A stretch of 5,147 bases of DNA from Fidelibacterota bacterium (GCA_003527965.1 DPVY01000339.1:1-5147), one strand, 5' to 3'. Positions 1-5,147 are shown, counted from the first letter of the stretch. Made by a program: numbers and translations. Notes: generated from the sequence alone by a model not told the origin.

Positions 1-1037
1 ATGCAAAGTTTGATCCGCCGGAATCGGACACACTGAAAACCCTCTCCAACATCACTGTCAATGGATCTGTCAGCGGTGCGAAAACGTCTCAATTCTCCGG
101 AACTGGTATTGTGAAACTTTATGACAGTGAACGATATGTAACTCGCTACTATACCAATAGAAATAAAGAAACTAAGGCAATGTCCTATCTACTGCCCGGT
201 GACGTTCTGTTCAAAGGCAAAGTTGAAATAAATGCCGGGCAATTCTCTTCCAGATTTTTCGTTCCAAAAGACATTAGCTATGCAAATCGCAGCGGCAAAA
301 TTTCAGTCTACGGCTGGGATCCCGAAGCCGGTGAAGAAATTGGTGGATATTACGAGCCGCTATATTTTGCCGGTTCCGAAGCAGTTTTTGATACAATCGG
401 ACCAAAAGTCAATCTTGGCTTCACCGATATCGACTTTCGTGATGGTGATGTCGTCACGCCGAGATCTCAATTTGAAATAACTATCAGCGATCCACGAGGA
501 ATAAATATTGCCGGAAAAATGGGCCATGATATCGTATTAATGCTGGATAATGATTTGTCAAGCAGTTATAAATTGACCGAATACTTTTCCTACGACACTA
601 ATAGCGATACTTCGGGAAAAATCATCTGGCCGGTCCCCAAACTATCACCGGGCAAACATAACGCAGCAGTAACGGCATGGGATAACGGCAACAACTCCAC
701 AACGACGGAATGTGATTTCAATTTACTCATCTCGGAAGATTTTAAATTAATACAGGTCGTTAATTTTCCAAACCCCTTTAAGGGTACTACCGATATAACC
801 TATAACATTACAGATGCTGCAAAAATTGAATGCTCAATCTATACGGTCAGGGGCTTAAGGATTAAAACAATATCCTCGGATATGCAGATGCCGGGTTTTA
901 ATACTATTCACTGGAATGGTAAAGATGATTTCGGAGATACCGTGGCAAAAGGTATTTATATCTATAAAATAAAAGCCGTATCTGTTGAGTCCGGACAAAA
1001 AGAGCATTTCATTGGAAAAATGGTAAAAGTCGGATGA
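1..1037 (+). CDS. porU: Type IX secretion PorU-like protein (C25 gingipain family), C-terminal part
   Basis: The reading frame is open from the window's left edge (first whole codon at 3), so the gene is truncated at its 5' end; 344 residues are visible. The Met at 111 is internal, because coding continues upstream without a stop. What is seen: a beta-rich region with GGYYEP-L-FAGS (fragment residues about 114-125), then DTIGP, a D-x-x-GIN-x-x-G-x-x-GHDI-x-x-x-LD block (about 163-182) and an AWDNGNNS turn (about 225-232), typical of the region after the C25 domain in PorU. From about 250 there is a T9SS-type C-terminal domain with NFPNPF (254-259), W-x-G-x-D-x-x-G and GIYIYKI, ending GKMVKVG. 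PorU is known as the outer-membrane/surface sortase that cleaves C-terminal domains from T9SS cargo; the catalytic Cys/His domain would lie upstream, unseen. Without it, another C25-like T9SS cargo protein remains possible. Its TGA overlaps the maf start. Confidence 0.75.
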   Translation, partial: AKFDPPESDTLKTLSNITVNGSVSGAKTSQFSGTGIVKLYDSERYVTRYYTNRNKETKAMSYLLPGDVLFKGKVEINAGQFSSRFFVPKDISYANRSGKISVYGWDPEAGEEIGGYYEPLYFAGSEAVFDTIGPKVNLGFTDIDFRDGDVVTPRSQFEITISDPRGINIAGKMGHDIVLMLDNDLSSSYKLTEYFSYDTNSDTSGKIIWPVPKLSPGKHNAAVTAWDNGNNSTTTECDFNLLISEDFKLIQVVNFPNPFKGTTDITYNITDAAKIECSIYTVRGLRIKTISSDMQMPGFNTIHWNGKDDFGDTVAKGIYIYKIKAVSVESGQKEHFIGKMVKVG

Positions 1038-1636
1038 TAAAAACTAATAATTTCCTAACTGGCAAACCCATCGTTCTGGCATCCAAATCACCACGCAGAG
1101 CCGATCTTCTTAAACTTTTAAACCTTGATTTTATCACTCATCCCTCGAATTATCACGAACCGGACGATGAGAATTCCACTCCTGAAAAACTGGTTCAGAC
1201 CCATGCTTATCACAAAGCCAAAGATGTTGCCAATAAATTTGAAAATGCCTGGATAATCGGCGCCGACACGATCGTCGTGCTGGAAAACAAGATTTTAGGA
1301 AAACCGGCTGACCGGTCTGAGGCGGTAAGTATGCTAAAGTTTTTAAGCGACAGAACCCATTTCGTTTATACGGGATACTGCCTGTTAAATTCTCAGAATA
1401 AGAAATTCTTTACCAACGTACAGGGCACCGCGGTGACTTTTCAAAAATTGTCCCTACAAATGATTAACTACTACATTGATCATTATCAGCCTTTTGATAA
1501 AGCGGGCTCTTACGCTATTCAGGATTACAGCGCAATTTTCGTTAAAAGCATAAACGGTTGTTTTTATAATGTAGTCGGATTCCCGCTTGCAAATTTCTAT
1601 CACCAAACCAGGAAAAAATTAGGTTCATTGTTATGA
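1034..1636 (+). CDS. maf: Maf family nucleoside triphosphate pyrophosphatase (dTTP/UTP type)
   Basis: This 200-residue protein has the normal Maf length and all family motifs: LASKSPRR (residues 15-22, phosphate-binding loop), the E of NYHE (42), H-A-x-x-KA (57-62), GADTIVV (76-82), GKP (89-91), H-x-x-YTG (109-114), DKAGSYAIQ (155-163) and G-x-x-YNVVGFP (175-184). Maf proteins hydrolyse non-canonical or pyrimidine NTPs to the monophosphate plus pyrophosphate in the cytoplasm. The AIQ and NVVGFP motifs match the YhdE/BSU28050-like dTTP/UTP subgroup and not the 7-methyl-GTP YceF subgroup; this assignment is by motif only. The start ATG overlaps the upstream stop as ATGA. No clear ribosome binding site precedes it, so coupled translation from the PorU-like gene is likely. 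Maf is tied to septum inhibition in Bacillus and often lies near mreB or dcw genes, which fits the RodZ and dcw neighbours here. Confidence 0.93.
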   Translation: MIKTNNFLTGKPIVLASKSPRRADLLKLLNLDFITHPSNYHEPDDENSTPEKLVQTHAYHKAKDVANKFENAWIIGADTIVVLENKILGKPADRSEAVSMLKFLSDRTHFVYTGYCLLNSQNKKFFTNVQGTAVTFQKLSLQMINYYIDHYQPFDKAGSYAIQDYSAIFVKSINGCFYNVVGFPLANFYHQTRKKLGSLL

Positions 1637-1655
1637 AACTGCGGTTTATGAAACT
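1631..1655 (+). repeat. 10-bp direct repeat at the maf stop codon
   Basis: TTATGAAACT occurs at 1631-1640 and again at 1646-1655, a period of 15 bp. The first copy contains the maf stop (TGA 1634-1636). This looks like a small local duplication; no function can be read from it. Confidence 0.6.
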
Positions 1656-1657
1656 TT

Positions 1658-1679
1658 ATATTGAATTTAATATCAATAT
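1658..1679. repeat. 7-bp inverted repeat upstream of the rodZ-like gene
   Basis: ATATTGA (1658-1664) is matched by TCAATAT (1673-1679) with 8 bases between. It is AT-rich and short, so chance is plausible in this composition. It lies 48-69 bases before the rodZ-like start and just upstream of a weak promoter candidate, so an operator is possible but unproven. It has no GC-rich stem or clean T-run, which argues against an intrinsic terminator for maf. Confidence 0.3.
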
Positions 1680-1708
1680 TCACAATATTTAGTCTGTATT
1701 TTAATAAT
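1679..1708 (+). promoter_or_regulatory. Weak candidate promoter for the rodZ-like gene
   Basis: TTCACA (1679-1684, 5 of 6 to the -35 consensus) is followed after 18 bases by AATAAT (1703-1708, 5 of 6 to the -10 consensus but lacking the first T). Transcription would begin near 1715, leaving only about a dozen untranslated bases before ATG 1727. The stretch is AT-rich, so such matches arise readily; read-through from maf is an alternative. Confidence 0.25.
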
Positions 1709-1726
1709 TAAAACTGAGTATCAATT

Positions 1727-2515
1727 ATGTTCTATGAAGAGCTCAAAAAACACCGCGAATCATTGGGAATCACTCTTGAACAGATCGCCAACAAAACAAA
1801 AGTCAGTTTGACGATTTTAGAAGCATTTGAGAATGGTGATTTTTCGAAATTACCCGATACTTATACCCGCTTATTTATTAAAGCATATGCGCAGGAAATA
1901 GACGAAGATCCTTTAGGAGTTATAAAAGCCTATGAAGAATTTATTAGCGTCGATAAACAACTGCATATCCCGCAGGAAAAAGATACATCCTTTCTGGCAC
2001 CGAAATACGATTCTATCTTACCCGGCACTAAAAAGCGAAATATTGCCGCAATAGTAACTATTATTGTAATCGTGGTATTTTTTATATCGATCCTAAAACA
2101 GGTTTTAATGGAAGAAGAAAAAAAAGGCCCGGCCACAATTCCCACAACTATTGGAGAGCTGTCACATCCTGTCGAAGATAGTGACTCCAGCGAAGTGGTA
2201 TTACCCGAAATACAAATTCAGGAAACCATTGAGGAACCATCTGCTCAACTGTTATCCCTGGTAATGAAAACGACAGACACCTGTTGGGTTCGCATGGTTA
2301 TCGACGAAATGGATACTACAGAGGCTAACTATTTGCCAAATATCCAGCGTGAATGGAAAGCAAGAGACAAATTTGATGTAAGAATTGGACGACCATCACA
2401 GATCGAATTATACCTGAATAATAAAAAATTGGGGCCCCTCGGAAAGGCAGGAATTCCCACCCGCCTTATTATCACAAAAGACGGTCTTGTTCGCGCGACC
2501 CTCTTAAGACGTTAA
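1727..2515 (+). CDS. rodZ: RodZ-like membrane protein with N-terminal helix-turn-helix and C-terminal DUF4115
   Basis: This 262-residue protein has RodZ architecture. Residues about 4-72 form the cytoplasmic HTH_25 domain (LKKHRESLGITLEQIANKTKVS, then LEAFENGDFSKLP, then YTRLFIKAYA). After a basic stretch (KKR 102-104), residues about 105-123 form one hydrophobic membrane span. An acidic, Pro/Thr/Ser-rich linker follows (about 128-172). Residues about 174-262 are a beta-rich DUF4115 domain containing C-W-V-R, W-K-A-R-D-x-F and G-x-P-x-x-I-E-L-Y-L-N. In known RodZ proteins the HTH binds MreB rather than DNA and the periplasmic part couples the rod complex to wall synthesis, so despite the HTH this is probably a morphogenesis factor. 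A direct DNA-binding role is possible and not testable here. The start is the only good ATG before the HTH; only a weak SD-like GAG lies upstream. No mreB is visible in the window. Confidence 0.85.
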   Translation: MFYEELKKHRESLGITLEQIANKTKVSLTILEAFENGDFSKLPDTYTRLFIKAYAQEIDEDPLGVIKAYEEFISVDKQLHIPQEKDTSFLAPKYDSILPGTKKRNIAAIVTIIVIVVFFISILKQVLMEEEKKGPATIPTTIGELSHPVEDSDSSEVVLPEIQIQETIEEPSAQLLSLVMKTTDTCWVRMVIDEMDTTEANYLPNIQREWKARDKFDVRIGRPSQIELYLNNKKLGPLGKAGIPTRLIITKDGLVRATLLRR

Positions 2516-2545
2516 TCCACTTATTTAAATAGCCAAAATAAAATA

Positions 2546-2569
2546 TCAAGTATTTGAAATAATACTTGA
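2546..2569. promoter_or_regulatory. Perfect 9-bp inverted repeat overlapping the mraZ -35
   Basis: TCAAGTATT (2546-2554) and AATACTTGA (2561-2569) are perfect reverse complements separated by TGAAAT. The right arm contains four bases of the -35 hexamer (2566-2571), so a dimeric regulator bound here would block or modulate RNA polymerase. I do not recognise the motif as a known operator. As RNA it could form a hairpin after the rodZ-like gene, but only two of nine pairs are G-C and the downstream T content is poor, so a strong intrinsic terminator is unlikely. Confidence 0.5.
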
Positions 2570-2594
2570 CAATGATTGTATTTTAGTCTATAAT
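2566..2594 (+). promoter_or_regulatory. Perfect-consensus sigma70-type promoter of the mraZ/dcw operon
   Basis: TTGACA (2566-2571), exactly 17 bases, then TATAAT (2589-2594): all 12 bases and the optimal spacing match the housekeeping consensus. The expected start of transcription is about 2600-2602, giving a leader of roughly 50 bases before the mraZ ATG at 2650. It most likely drives mraZ, rsmH, ftsL and the PBP gene. A promoter this strong normally needs repression, and MraZ-type boxes begin two bases after the -10. Confidence 0.9.
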
Positions 2595-2595
2595 T

Positions 2596-2631
2596 GTGGG
2601 TAGAGGTGGGGAGAAATCCCATGAATTCCCA
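2596..2631. promoter_or_regulatory. Candidate MraZ operator: four TGGGN boxes, two direct and two inverted, 10-bp pitch
   Basis: TGGGT (2597-2601) and TGGGG (2607-2611) lie on the + strand. TCCCA at 2617-2621 and again at 2627-2631 is TGGGA on the - strand. All four boxes are exactly 10 bp apart, one helical turn, and the set is symmetric about 2614. MraZ in E. coli is known to bind TGGGN repeats with 5-base spacers upstream of its own gene and repress it. The + strand pair matches that layout; the inverted pair is not the usual arrangement. The position over +1 fits steric repression of the adjacent promoter. Confidence 0.75.
2608..2621 (+). promoter_or_regulatory. Possible leader RNA hairpin with GAAA tetraloop over the leader ORF ribosome binding site
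   Basis: In the transcript GGGA (2609-2612) can pair with UCCC (2617-2620), closing a GAAA loop (2613-2616) of the stable GNRA class. The GGAG ribosome-binding motif (2610-2613) falls in the stem and loop, and the stem ends directly before ATG 2621. The stem has only four pairs and is built from the same bases as the TGGGN boxes, so it may be a by-product of the DNA operator symmetry. Confidence 0.35.
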
Positions 2632-2650
2632 AAATATTACGGATTTTTAA
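2621..2650 (+). CDS. Nine-codon leader ORF overlapping the mraZ start
   Basis: ATG 2621 opens a nine-residue ORF (MNSQNITDF) ending with TAA at 2648-2650, which overlaps the mraZ ATG (2650-2652) as TAATG. GGGGAG (2608-2613) lies seven bases upstream and GAGGTG (2603-2608) twelve upstream, among the best ribosome-binding sequences in the window, whereas mraZ itself has only a weak GGA (2641-2643). This arrangement would allow ribosomes ending the leader to restart at mraZ. The peptide has no recognisable sequence or run of regulatory codons. It could be accidental, since the G-rich stretch is also the operator. Confidence 0.4.
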   Translation: MNSQNITDF

Positions 2651-3102
2651 TGATTACTTCTTTTGCCGGTGAATCCAGACATTTTTTAGATGAAAAAAGC
2701 CGTTTGAGCATTCCGGCGAAGTACCGTCGATGGCTGTCCGGAAATGACGCCGAGTATACTTTCATCGTCACAAAAGGCTCAGATCCCTGTCTGGTTGTTT
2801 ATCCCTATACCGAGTGGGATATTCGTGCTGAAAACCTTCTGAAACTGGATCATTTTAAAAAGAAAAACCGGGCTTTTGTGCGTGCCTGGTCACGCAACTC
2901 GATACGTTTAAAATGTGACAAGCAGGGGCGAATCCTGATACCCCAGTTTTTATTGGAATTTGCAGGTATCAAAAAAGAAGTTGTCATTATTGGTGTTTTA
3001 AATTATTTGGAAATATGGGACCCTGATACGCTTGACCAGCATTCCGAATCAAAAATCCCTTTAGATGATGATTACTTTGAAGATTTATCAGACATAGTTT
3101 AA
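2650..3102 (+). CDS. mraZ: Transcriptional regulator MraZ
   Basis: From ATG 2650 the product has 150 residues, normal for MraZ. It carries two SpoVT-AbrB-type DNA-binding modules: D-E-K-S-R-L-S-I-P-A-K-Y-R at 14-26 and D-K-Q-G-R-I-L-I-P at 90-98, followed by L-E-I-W (120-123). The first motif has Ser17 where Gly is usual. MraZ forms ring-shaped oligomers that bind repeated TGGG-type boxes ahead of their own operon and repress dcw genes; matching boxes lie at 2596-2631. A longer frame from GTG 2596 exists but is rejected as the start: it begins two bases after the -10, at or before the expected transcription start, and its extra 18 residues match nothing in the family. The C-terminal tail is acidic (DDDYFEDLSD). 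A 23-base gap leads to rsmH, so the two are surely co-transcribed. Confidence 0.93.
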   Translation: MITSFAGESRHFLDEKSRLSIPAKYRRWLSGNDAEYTFIVTKGSDPCLVVYPYTEWDIRAENLLKLDHFKKKNRAFVRAWSRNSIRLKCDKQGRILIPQFLLEFAGIKKEVVIIGVLNYLEIWDPDTLDQHSESKIPLDDDYFEDLSDIV

Positions 3103-3125
3103 TTAATTAAATTGGAACGAGGTAG

Positions 3126-4049
3126 ATGACCACTATTCATGTACCGGTATTAGTCAATATGACAATGGAATACCTGGTCAATCAGCTTGATGGTGTATAT
3201 GTTGACGCCACCCTCGGGACCGGTGGACATTTTCGGGCGCTTTCCGAAAAGTTAGATCAAAATGCCGTTCTGATTGGGATTGACGCCGATCCGACGGCCA
3301 TAGAATATTGCAAAAACTCTTTGGTTATTCCTCAGAAACATCTCTATATCAACAGTAATTTTGAATCCATTAAAGCAGTCTGTTTCCGTAACGGATATCC
3401 CCGCGTTAACGGAATTTTGATGGATCTGGGGCTTTCTTCCTTCGGTCTTGATAACCAACAAAGAGGTTTTTCCTATTCAACTGACGGTCCGTTAGATATG
3501 CGTTTCTCTCCGGATTTAACCGTCACGGCAAAAGATATTGTCAATTCTGCCGATCAATTTCAGCTGGAAACAATTTTCAGAAATTATGGTGAAGAGCGAC
3601 ACTCCCGGTTAATAGCCCGGGCTATAATATCCGAACGAAACATTGAACCTATCAATACTACCGGTCGTTTAGCGGAAATTATTCGCCGAAGAACACATCC
3701 GACTCACGTTACAAAAACCCTGAGCCGAATATTTCAAGCCCTGCGTATTGCGGTTAATCGCGAATTGGATGTATTGGAAAAGGCCGTCAAAGATGCAATC
3801 AGCATGCTCGAAACCGATGGCCGGATCGCAATTATTACTTATCACAGTTTGGAAGACCGGATTATTAAACAGCTTTTCAAAACCGAATCAAGCGACTGTA
3901 TCTGCCCGCCGGAATTTCCCATCTGCCAATGCAACCACAAGGCTACAATTAAAAAATTAACGGGAAAGCCTATCCTGCCGGACAGAGCCGAAATTAGAAT
4001 GAACTCAAGAGCAAGAAGCGCAAAACTGCGCGTTGCCGTAAAAATTTAG
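3126..4049 (+). CDS. rsmH: 16S rRNA (cytosine(1402)-N(4))-methyltransferase RsmH
   Basis: The 307-residue protein is full length for RsmH (MraW). It begins with the canonical HVPVL (5-9). The class I methyltransferase fold shows VDATLGTGGH (26-35, SAM-binding loop), GIDADPTA (51-58, acidic residues for SAM ribose) and MDLGLSS (99-105). Family signatures follow: RGFSY and DGPLDMRF (113-127), YGEERHSRLIARAI, the LSRIFQALRIAVNRELD helix, GRIAIITYHSLEDRIIK, and C-terminal NSRARSAKLRVA. The family usually has NPRARSAKLR, so Ser replaces Pro. RsmH N4-methylates C1402 of 16S rRNA in the ribosomal P site, using SAM. A GAGG sequence at 3119-3122 precedes the ATG by only three bases, with a GGA at 3114-3116 at more normal distance. 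It sits in the standard dcw position between mraZ and ftsL. Confidence 0.97.
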   Translation: MTTIHVPVLVNMTMEYLVNQLDGVYVDATLGTGGHFRALSEKLDQNAVLIGIDADPTAIEYCKNSLVIPQKHLYINSNFESIKAVCFRNGYPRVNGILMDLGLSSFGLDNQQRGFSYSTDGPLDMRFSPDLTVTAKDIVNSADQFQLETIFRNYGEERHSRLIARAIISERNIEPINTTGRLAEIIRRRTHPTHVTKTLSRIFQALRIAVNRELDVLEKAVKDAISMLETDGRIAIITYHSLEDRIIKQLFKTESSDCICPPEFPICQCNHKATIKKLTGKPILPDRAEIRMNSRARSAKLRVAVKI

Positions 4050-4062
4050 TGACACTGATCTT

Positions 4063-4359
4063 ATGAAGAGAAAAAAAATTAGTAGAAATAAGAAAAAGAA
4101 TCTGATCATGTTAGCTCTGTTCTCGTTTCTTGTGGGTTCCATGGTTTTGTATGTATGGATTTTTAACTATACCAATATTTTATATAAAGAGGTCGATAAA
4201 TTGAGACGAGAAGAGGCAAACCTTGTAACCCAGAACCGGATTGCTTCAGTTGAGCTGGAGCGGCTCTCGCGTGCCGATCGTATTATAAATATTGCAATGT
4301 CTGAAATAAACATGTGTACTCCCGCTCCAGAAACTTTGGCAGTAGTTATAAATCACTAA
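4063..4359 (+). CDS. ftsL: FtsL-like cell division protein
   Basis: This 98-residue bitopic protein has FtsL layout. A very basic cytoplasmic tail (KRKKISRNKKK, 2-12) is followed by one membrane helix (about 14-34). A periplasmic coiled-coil stretch rich in Leu, Glu and Arg (about 35-70) leads to a tail with LSRADRIINIA and P-x-P-E, like the conserved FtsL end. FtsL forms the FtsQLB complex that activates the septal transpeptidase/glycosyltransferase pair. Primary sequence is poorly conserved in this family, so the call rests on size, topology and position between rsmH and the PBP gene. The gap from rsmH is 13 bases and shows no good Shine-Dalgarno sequence; the ATG before the basic tail is the natural start. 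Confidence 0.85.
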   Translation: MKRKKISRNKKKNLIMLALFSFLVGSMVLYVWIFNYTNILYKEVDKLRREEANLVTQNRIASVELERLSRADRIINIAMSEINMCTPAPETLAVVINH

Positions 4360-4374
4360 CGATACATTTGGATA

Positions 4375-5147
4375 ATGACTGATCAATTAAAATATATCAA
4401 AAAAAGAACATGGCTGCTTTCATTGATCCTAATCCTGTTTTGGGGTGTTTTGATCGGTCAATTGTTCATTATTCAGGTCGTCAAAGGTTCCAATTATCAG
4501 AAAATGTGCCAAAAGCAGGCTGATTACCGAAAGATCATACCTCCATTCAGGGGAACGATTTTTGACCGTAATCAAAAAGCCCTGACAGCTGATATTGTCA
4601 AGTATAATATAGGAGTACATCCGTACCTTATCAAAAATAAAGAAGAGGTCGCCAAAGAATTAAGCACACTATTACGACCAAAATATAAAGGTTATTTAAA
4701 AGCGCTAACTTCCGACAAAACTTTTGTATGGTTGGAAAAAAATGTGCTCCATAATGAAATTCAGGCTTTCCTGAACAAATATCAATATCACACCGGTTTT
4801 GCGGTTGAACAGAAAATTCAACGAGATTATCCTCTTGGCAAAATTGTCGGGCAATTGGTCGGTTTAACAGACATCGATAATCGTGGTATTATCGGTCTTG
4901 AACTTGACCTGGATCCCCATATCTGCGGTTCACCCGGATGGCAAATTACTATGAAAGATGGCTGGGGACGCCTGAATAGCCGGCCCAATCAGCCCTACAA
5001 GGAGGCGGTTAACGGGAATGATATCACTTTAACAATAGATCATGAATATCAAATCATACTTTATGAAGAGTTGTCAGAGGCTTATAAACAACATAATGCC
5101 GATAATGCCCAGGGAATCATCATAGATCCTAAGAGTGGGGAAATTCT
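4375..5147 (+). CDS. ftsI: Penicillin-binding protein, class B (FtsI/PBP3-like), N-terminal part
   Basis: The frame from ATG 4375 runs open to the window edge: 257 complete codons and no stop. A short cytoplasmic segment (KYIKKR) precedes a membrane anchor (about 12-34). The PBP dimerisation (pedestal) domain follows: RGTIFDRN (59-66), R-D-YPLG (150-155), VGQLVG, D-x-D-N-R-GIIGLE (166-176), LD-x-x-x-x-GSPG (179-188) and ITLTIDHEYQ (217-226), which leads into the transpeptidase domain. The catalytic SxxK, SxN and KTG motifs lie beyond the window, so activity cannot be judged. Class B PBPs cross-link septal peptidoglycan together with FtsW; position directly after ftsL (15 bases, same frame) supports FtsI over elongation PBP2. 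A Spo VD-like annotation would describe the same family. Only a weak GGA (4370-4372) precedes the start. Confidence 0.93.
   Translation, partial: MTDQLKYIKKRTWLLSLILILFWGVLIGQLFIIQVVKGSNYQKMCQKQADYRKIIPPFRGTIFDRNQKALTADIVKYNIGVHPYLIKNKEEVAKELSTLLRPKYKGYLKALTSDKTFVWLEKNVLHNEIQAFLNKYQYHTGFAVEQKIQRDYPLGKIVGQLVGLTDIDNRGIIGLELDLDPHICGSPGWQITMKDGWGRLNSRPNQPYKEAVNGNDITLTIDHEYQIILYEELSEAYKQHNADNAQGIIIDPKSGEI

Noticed and set aside
111..113. ATG at 111 as the start of the PorU-like gene
   Set aside because: The same frame is open back to the window edge with protein-like sequence, so this Met is internal and the gene is truncated by the window.
2118..2125. Run of eight A as a programmed frameshift site in the rodZ-like gene
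   Set aside because: The zero frame continues into a complete DUF4115 domain, and neither alternative frame offers a sensible product; there is no evident stimulatory hairpin.
1930..2145. Minus-strand ORF of 71 codons inside the rodZ-like gene
   Set aside because: Fully within a well supported gene, no family-like sequence, no promoter or ribosome binding site; a shadow frame. The same applies to 3252-3461 in rsmH and 4429-4620 in the PBP gene.
2569..2579. ACAAT-G-ATTGT mini palindrome in the promoter spacer
   Set aside because: Five-base arms in an AT-rich spacer are expected by chance; no known operator match.
2546..2580. Intrinsic terminator after the rodZ-like gene
   Set aside because: The stem has only two G-C pairs and is not followed by a continuous T-run; overlap with the -35 makes an operator more likely. 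Weak termination is not excluded.
2516..2649. Riboswitch in the mraZ leader
   Set aside because: The transcribed leader is only about 50 bases and shows no multi-helix aptamer; the structure seen is one short hairpin explained by the operator boxes.
3748..3960. Second + strand ORF of 70 codons within rsmH
   Set aside because: Out of frame with conserved RsmH motifs across its full length; a shadow.

Overview
The window reads as the left edge of a bacterial division and cell wall (dcw) cluster, with all genes on the + strand. It probably comes from a low-to-moderate-GC member of the FCB supergroup outside Bacteroidota proper (for example a Marinimicrobia- or Calditrichota-like lineage). The FCB assignment rests on the first gene, a PorU-like type IX secretion (T9SS) protein ending in a FlgD-like/Por-secretion C-terminal domain. 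The 'not Bacteroidota' part is inference: the promoter ahead of mraZ is a textbook TTGACA-N17-TATAAT, not the TTTG/TAnnTTTG type of Bacteroidota. The exact phylum cannot be fixed from this sequence.

Layout. 1-1037: 3' end of the PorU-like gene. 1034-1636: maf, a nucleotide pyrophosphatase gene that overlaps the previous stop by ATGA. 1637-1726: short AT-rich gap with a small direct repeat and a small inverted repeat. 1727-2515: RodZ-like membrane protein with a helix-turn-helix. 2516-2649: the one rich regulatory region. 2650-3102: mraZ. 3126-4049: rsmH. 4063-4359: ftsL-like gene. 4375 to the window end: 5' part of a class B PBP gene (ftsI-like), open at the edge. No gap exceeds about 135 bases, and I see no tRNA, rRNA, CRISPR or mobile element.

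The genes form a coherent morphogenesis block. Maf is linked to septation control in some bacteria and RodZ connects MreB to the wall machinery. MraZ autoregulates dcw transcription and RsmH methylates 16S rRNA. FtsL and the PBP are septal components. PorU stands apart in function (surface-protein secretion).

The most interesting part is 2546-2652. It holds a 9-bp perfect inverted repeat overlapping the -35, a fully consensus promoter, and four TGGGN MraZ-type boxes on an exact 10-bp pitch arranged as two direct plus two inverted. It also holds a possible RNA hairpin with a GAAA loop, and a 9-codon leader ORF with a recognisable ribosome binding site whose stop overlaps the mraZ start (TAATG). 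I see no wholly new gene system; the novelty, if any, is in how this leader is built.
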